From NCBI GenBank assembly GCA_020635995.1, contig JACJYS010000007.1, positions 1 through 64,000 of the forward strand: DNA of 64,000 nt, written 5' to 3'. Under the pieces are notes generated by a model. The model was not told the DNA's origin and ran no database searches. It saw nothing but the letters and a program-made list of their open reading frames with translations. The position numbers and the translations under genes were made by a program. The stretch's first letter is position 1. The number at the start of each line of letters is the position of its first letter. This DNA comes from Chitinophagales bacterium. GTDB lineage: Bacteria > Bacteroidota > Bacteroidia > Chitinophagales > UBA8649. Shown here piece by piece: positions 59,919 to 64,000 of this stretch.

Positions 59919-61825
59919 GATGATTGTTTTTTATAATTGAAAAATATGTTTATTCCTGTTTGAAAATTAATGCCTGCTATTGGTCTTCTTTCTATTACAT
60001 AGTATTCTTTGTTTAATATGTTATTGATATGTAAGAAAACTGAGCCACTCACTTTTTTATGGTTAAAATTTTGTTTCAGTTTGATGTTACAAATATTGTA
60101 AGCAGCTACATTTTCATTTACGCCATTGCTTTGGCTTATATAAAAATGCTCAAGTCCGACATTAAAATTTTTGTAAGAAAACTGAATGTTGTTTTGTATT
60201 CTAAATTTTGGGGTATAAAGTAATTGGTCTCCTTTTTCAACTTTTGGCATAGCCAAATCTATTTGATAAGTTGAAGAAGTATAATCAAAATTTATGGCGT
60301 AAGATGTTTTAATGTTTTTATTGGAGTAGGTGTATTTAGCATTATTTTCAACGCCCCACGACCAAACTTTTGCTACATTATGAGCTTCCCAAATAAAACC
60401 GCTTTCTGGCGGAATCCACATAATCCAATTGTTAATATTTCTATTAAAATACGTGCTACTGATACTTAATTCGTGATTTTTAAGTTTTTTATTAAAAGTT
60501 AAACCTATTTCTTCACTCCAACCTTGTTCTGGTTTTAAATTTATATTGCCACCGGGCGTCCAATATAGGTCATTAAAAGTAGGGAAACGGTAGTCTCTTG
60601 TAATTTTAGATTTTATGCTTAAATACTTAGTAGGTTTGTATTCAACGCCTAAAAGTGGGCTGGGTGCTATCCATTTTTTTAAGTTCATTTCTTCTCTTAA
60701 AGAGAATTGGAAATCTACTTTTTTGTGTAAAAATTTATAGCCCAAAACAAAACCTAAACGATACAGTTTTTTCTTTTCTTCATAAGATTTAGTATAAGCT
60801 ATAGTATAGTTGTGAGTATTGTTAAACCAAAAAATATGTTGTTTTTTTAGGGTGTAGCTTAATTCAATGTCGCCTAAAATTTTGTCAAAATTATTGACAC
60901 CTTCATCTTCCGTAATAGGATCTTTAAAATGCTGATTTTCTCTAAAAAATCCGCTACTAATTTTTGCTTTAAAAAGTTTTGGGGTAAATAACCAATTGCC
61001 CATAATTCTAACAGCATTGTCGGTTTGATTGGCTAAACTTTTGTTTTGCACGGTTGTAGCAGGTATTTCTTTGTAAGCATCTTGTAGCCAAGCATAAAAA
61101 TTTAGTTGGTTTTTGTTATTGAGTTTAAAATGCAATGACTGCATTAACGCTTTTTGATTAAAAGTGGCATTAGTTTGTCTTTCCCAATCTTGATTTTCGG
61201 CACGCCTAAATTTTATGTCATTTTTGGCATTTATGTATAAAATTTGAGTTTTGCTTTGCACAAATTTATTACCTAAAGAAAGACTTAAATTTTGCACTAA
61301 ATTTCCAAAACTACCAATAGAGCTATGGTATTTTATAGCTATGTTTTGGTTGTAATCTGCGGTATTTTCTAAGGAAATAGTTCCACCTATGGCTGCACTT
61401 CCCCACGATGTAGAATTGCCACCTTTTACTACACTTGCTTTATTTACGAACGATAGAGGGATTAAACTTAAATCTAATTGTCCTAAAGTAGGGCTTTCAA
61501 TAGGAAGTCCGTTCCAAAGTACTAAATTTTGAGAAGCTCCGGCACCTCTGATACTGGCTGTAGCTATAGAATAATTGCCATAAGATTTAATATAAACGCT
61601 ATTGTCATTTTTTAATACTTCGGCTAAGGTTTTGTATGAATTATCCGTTTGGTTTAAGCTATTAAAAACAGTAAAAGTTGCACCGGTAGGGTAGGTTCTT
61701 TCTTTATTTTCCTGTACCATAACTTCAGGTAGCAGAAAAGTAGTGTCGCTTATTTGACCGTAACTATAATTTAAGCAAATAGAAGCATTTAGCAACAGTA
61801 ATAATATGTAGTATTTTTCTTTCAA
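59915..61825 (-). CDS. btuB: TonB-dependent outer membrane receptor for vitamin B12 (BtuB-like)
   Basis: 636 aa from TTG 61825; a nearby ATG at 61831 is in another frame. Signal peptide (YYILLLLLNASICLNYSYGQ). The plug domain (about 30-150; SIRGAGASQNLVLWNGLPIE, VVKGGNSTSWGSAAIGGTIS) and a 22-strand barrel follow, closing with a terminal aromatic strand (FQTGINIFFNYKKQ). Substrate is inferred from the cobalamin riboswitch in its leader. Next gene overlaps by 4 bp. Confidence 0.88.
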   Translation of the reverse strand: MKEKYYILLLLLNASICLNYSYGQISDTTFLLPEVMVQENKERTYPTGATFTVFNSLNQTDNSYKTLAEVLKNDNSVYIKSYGNYSIATASIRGAGASQNLVLWNGLPIESPTLGQLDLSLIPLSFVNKASVVKGGNSTSWGSAAIGGTISLENTADYNQNIAIKYHSSIGSFGNLVQNLSLSLGNKFVQSKTQILYINAKNDIKFRRAENQDWERQTNATFNQKALMQSLHFKLNNKNQLNFYAWLQDAYKEIPATTVQNKSLANQTDNAVRIMGNWLFTPKLFKAKISSGFFRENQHFKDPITEDEGVNNFDKILGDIELSYTLKKQHIFWFNNTHNYTIAYTKSYEEKKKLYRLGFVLGYKFLHKKVDFQFSLREEMNLKKWIAPSPLLGVEYKPTKYLSIKSKITRDYRFPTFNDLYWTPGGNINLKPEQGWSEEIGLTFNKKLKNHELSISSTYFNRNINNWIMWIPPESGFIWEAHNVAKVWSWGVENNAKYTYSNKNIKTSYAINFDYTSSTYQIDLAMPKVEKGDQLLYTPKFRIQNNIQFSYKNFNVGLEHFYISQSNGVNENVAAYNICNIKLKQNFNHKKVSGSVFLHINNILNKEYYVIERRPIAGINFQTGINIFFNYKKQSS

Positions 61826-61945
61826 AAATCATTTTTACGCTTTTGAAAGATTTAGTTTGATTGCGAACAGTTAAAGTGTAGAATACCTTTGTATGTATGC
61901 AAGCATTACTTTTCTTCCGAAAGCAAATTACTTAAAATTACAAAT

Positions 61946-62115
61946 GGCAGGTATTCTGACTTACTCTACTTCAAAGCCTTCCCATTCCAACAATATTGAA
62001 ACAGTGGCGTAGTTTTGAAGCTTTTTAAAGAGCTTACAGCAGCGGAGACTGTTTTGGATTTTCACCAAATTCCCTATATTCTAAACCACTTTTTAAAAAA
62101 GTAGTTTACCATCTG
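61946..62115 (-). promoter_or_regulatory. Cobalamin riboswitch
   Basis: On the minus strand in order: AGGGAATTTGGTGAAAATCC, AAACAGTCTCCGCTGCTGTAA, AACTACGCCACTGTT, TGGGAAGG, and the B12 box AGTCAGAATACCTGCC. These are the conserved core pieces of AdoCbl riboswitches. It sits 120 bp before btuB; how the platform acts (translation or termination) is not clear, as no terminator hairpin stands out. Confidence 0.93.
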
Positions 62116-62120
62116 CGGTA

Positions 62121-62128
62121 CAAACATA
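62121..62128 (-). promoter_or_regulatory. -7 box of the B12 uptake operon
   Basis: Minus-strand TATGTTTG, full match to TAnnTTTG, just before the riboswitch. No good -33 element. Confidence 0.5.
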
Positions 62129-62200
62129 AGTATAAAAAATGAGAAATACTTTTAGCCGAGTTTATTTGTTCATAATTTTTCAGAAATCAACATTTTTAAA

Positions 62201-63244
62201 ACTATCTAAACGCGAGTTTCGTCTTAAAAAAAGCACAAGAAGGAGAAAATGTGTGGGAAGAATAAAAGAAGAAAGCAAGCTACTTTGAAAAAAAACATTT
62301 TACTTGCTTTCTATGAAAGCAGTAACCGTAAAGTTATAGAAATATTTTGTGAATTGGATGATTGGTGTCAAATTTATGAACGCTATTTAAGTATAAGTAA
62401 TAAACTTGCTTTAACAACAAAACCTCCTCCTATAGCGTGTGGATTGTCTATAAGTGAAATCATGTCCATATTGGTATATTATCAACTAAGCCACAGCAAA
62501 ACATTTAAACATTTTTATATGGATATAGTACTTGAAGATATGAAAAATTATTTTCCTAAAGCACCATCTTATTGTCAGTTTGTAAAGCTCATTGATAGAG
62601 CACTGATTCCTTTGGCTACTTTTCTATTAAAGCAAGGAGCAAAGCACAAAAAAGGTTTTTATTATGCTGATAGTAAACAACTTAAGGTGTGTCATATTTT
62701 AAGGGAATATCAACACAAAGTGTTTAAACAACATGCCACAAAAGGCAAAAGTTCAACAGGATGGTTCTTTGGATTCAAGTTGCATTTAGTCATTAATTTA
62801 TATGGCGAAATTGTAAAATTTTGTTTTACACCGGCACATGTTGCAGATAATAATTTTGATTTAATGACCCATTTTTTGAAAGATTTACAGGGTAAAATTT
62901 ATGCCGATAAAGGATATCTATCTTCCAAGGCATGGCATGAGTTAAGAAATAATGGTGTGCAAATAATAACTAAATTGAGAAAAAACATGAAGAATAAATT
63001 AATGGATTTACAAGACAAACTTTTTTTATTAAAACGAGGGCTTATTGAGTCCGTTTTTAATGTTTTAACCACTGTTTGTGATCTTGAACATTCCAGACAC
63101 AGAAATCCTATAAATGCTTTTACGCACATGGTCGGTTCTCTTGTAGGTTATCACTTTTTAGATAAAAAACCCAAAATCCGTCTACATAATAAAGCAAACT
63201 CCTTATTATCAATCACTTAAAGACGAAACTGGCGTTTTATTAGT
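62201..63244 (+). mobile_element. IS982-family insertion sequence, complete
   Basis: 1044 bp with terminal inverted repeats of 25 bp, 21 identical: left starts ACTATCTAAACGCGAG and ends GTTTCGTCTT, right (reverse) starts ACTAATAAAACGCCAG and ends GTTTCGTCTT. Ends AC...GT as in the family. One intact transposase. No target duplication is evident in the flanks (TTTTTAAA left, ATCTCGCC right). Confidence 0.85.
62249..63220 (+). CDS. IS982-family transposase
   Basis: 323 aa. DDE catalytic residues fit FYYADSKQLKVC, IYADKGYLSSKAW and RGLIESVFNVLTTVCDLEHSR-type block (the EHSRHRNP tail is an IS982 mark). The frame is intact from near one inverted repeat to the other, so the element may be active. 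Confidence 0.92.
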   Translation: MCGKNKRRKQATLKKNILLAFYESSNRKVIEIFCELDDWCQIYERYLSISNKLALTTKPPPIACGLSISEIMSILVYYQLSHSKTFKHFYMDIVLEDMKNYFPKAPSYCQFVKLIDRALIPLATFLLKQGAKHKKGFYYADSKQLKVCHILREYQHKVFKQHATKGKSSTGWFFGFKLHLVINLYGEIVKFCFTPAHVADNNFDLMTHFLKDLQGKIYADKGYLSSKAWHELRNNGVQIITKLRKNMKNKLMDLQDKLFLLKRGLIESVFNVLTTVCDLEHSRHRNPINAFTHMVGSLVGYHFLDKKPKIRLHNKANSLLSIT

Positions 63245-63401
63245 ATCTCGCCCGCATTACGCTTATGCAACGTTGAGTTTTAGTACTTTATCTTGTTTTG
63301 TTTTTCAACATTGGCAAAGACATACTCTTTTGCAATTTTGGGCTTGTGGTTTGGCTTTTGCGAATTGCAAATGTGTATGGCTTTAAGCGTAGGCATATCA
63401 T
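63245..63401. other. Non-coding stretch between IS982 and the HEPN-like gene
   Basis: No gene. It contains GCAACGTTGAGTT (63269-63281), with a GTTRRRY-like core, and a TTGCAATTTTGGGCTTGTGG / GAATTGCAAATGTG inverted pattern. It resembles the imperfectly palindromic cassette ends of some Bacteroidota integron-like arrays, but no partner core site is secure. Confidence 0.3.
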
Positions 63402-63995
63402 CTATTCTTTATTCAACAGATTCTTTAAAGTTTCAATATTTCGTTTATGTTCAATTAAGTTCTTTCGTATTTCTACACAACTTGCTTCTGTAAATTCGAA
63501 ATCCTGCCCTTCAATTTGCCCTTTTAGTTTAAGGGTGCCATTATCATCAATGGCTTTGGCGTGGGCAAATTTGTTGCGAATATCAATTACTTGTGCTTGA
63601 TATGTTTTATTACCGTCAAGGAAAGTTTTGATTTCGTTTTGAGCTTTCAAAGGTTTTAATAAATCCCTGAAAATTTCCCATTTCTTTACCGCATCAATTT
63701 TTGGGAAATAGCTTTGGAAGCTGTCATATCTATCCCAAAAATTATCGAGTCTTTTTTGCAAGGGTGTATGTGCTTTGTCCGTAACTATCTGTTTTAAATC
63801 ATCTGCACTTTTGTTGTGTTTTACGACCAACTGCATTACTATTTCTTCAATTTCTACATCTAAATCACTTGTAGCTGCGGTTATCAAACCTCTTGTAGCG
63901 TTGAGTTCAAGGAGTTTGTCTAACGTCAATCTAATCAACTTTTCAACTTTATCCAAAAACGTATCCCGATTTGAATGGAAAGTAATTCTATCCAT
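63402..63995 (-). CDS. Hypothetical HEPN-like protein
   Basis: 197 aa, all helical, no membrane segment. Around residue 135-145 lies DIRNKFAHAKAI, an R-x4-H motif as in HEPN ribonuclease and abortive-infection proteins. The rest (VEKLIRLTLDKLLELNATRG, LDNFWDRYDSFQSYFPKID) matches nothing I know. It starts 5 bp from the window edge, so a partner gene may lie outside. Next to an IS and away from core genes; a defence or toxin role is possible but unproven. Confidence 0.55.
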   Translation of the reverse strand: MDRITFHSNRDTFLDKVEKLIRLTLDKLLELNATRGLITAATSDLDVEIEEIVMQLVVKHNKSADDLKQIVTDKAHTPLQKRLDNFWDRYDSFQSYFPKIDAVKKWEIFRDLLKPLKAQNEIKTFLDGNKTYQAQVIDIRNKFAHAKAIDDNGTLKLKGQIEGQDFEFTEASCVEIRKNLIEHKRNIETLKNLLNKE

Positions 63996-64000
63996 AAAAG

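Noticed and set aside
63269..63281. A firm integron attC site
   Set aside because: One core-like heptamer fits, but no matching second core is secure and no integron integrase is present.
1..64000. CRISPR array
   Set aside because: The only recurring units are the Rhs leader repeats, a tandem 11-bp pair and IS ends; no regular repeat-spacer pattern.

Overview
The window looks like the chromosome of an AT-rich member of the Bacteroidota, of a flavobacterial or chitinophagal type. The signs are type IX secretion sorting domains, a SprB-repeat fragment, a fused SecDF, Rhs proteins with the YHPFGM.MPGR block, a TonB receptor under a cobalamin riboswitch, and many promoters of the Bacteroidota form TTTG-N19/20-TAnnTTTG. 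No species can be named from the sequence alone.

Layout. 1-4.97 kb (+): an array of Rhs C-terminal cassettes, each a short conserved leader, an Rhs core block, a variable C-terminal domain and a small partner gene; the last unit is an empty stub. 4.96-17.3 kb: core genes, namely serA with a serine hydrolase, an OmpA-family porin, thrS-infC-rpmI-rplT, a LemA/DUF2207 pair, and a TPR kinase with a LytTR regulator. 17.4-20.7 kb (-): a second Rhs cassette array pointing back at the first, mixed with IS and SprB fragments. 20.8-23.3 kb: a small integrase island next to tRNA-Asp. 23.4-33.7 kb: DUF423, a DUF3352-like protein, ung, a PAS kinase, and a GT2 / OppC-like permease / SpoIIE phosphatase / nitroreductase operon. 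33.7-38.9 kb: an NO and iron cluster (ric, truncated globin, Rrf2 regulator, feoB, feoA) joined to pgk. 39.0-44.3 kb: tRNA-Glu, the cysE-cysK operon and secDF. 44.4-58.8 kb: a PIN toxin pair, T9SS cargo, guaA, parE, two response regulators, a BamA/TamA-like barrel, pdxH, an M3 peptidase and DUF5606. 58.9-62.1 kb: a B12 uptake operon. 62.2-64 kb: a complete IS982-family element and a HEPN-like gene.

The most striking object is the leader of cysE-cysK (40,994-41,160, minus). A strong promoter fires almost onto the ATG of a 19-codon peptide with three consecutive Cys codons. The end of the peptide gene can form mutually exclusive pairings with an intrinsic terminator that ends a few bases before the cysE start. 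This has the architecture of a cysteine-sensing transcription attenuator read by a near-leaderless peptide.

The second is the pair of facing Rhs cassette arrays. Their units share a leader repeat that carries a -7 box and two hairpins whose arms change while the flanks stay constant. One cassette has lost its toxin but keeps the partner gene intact.
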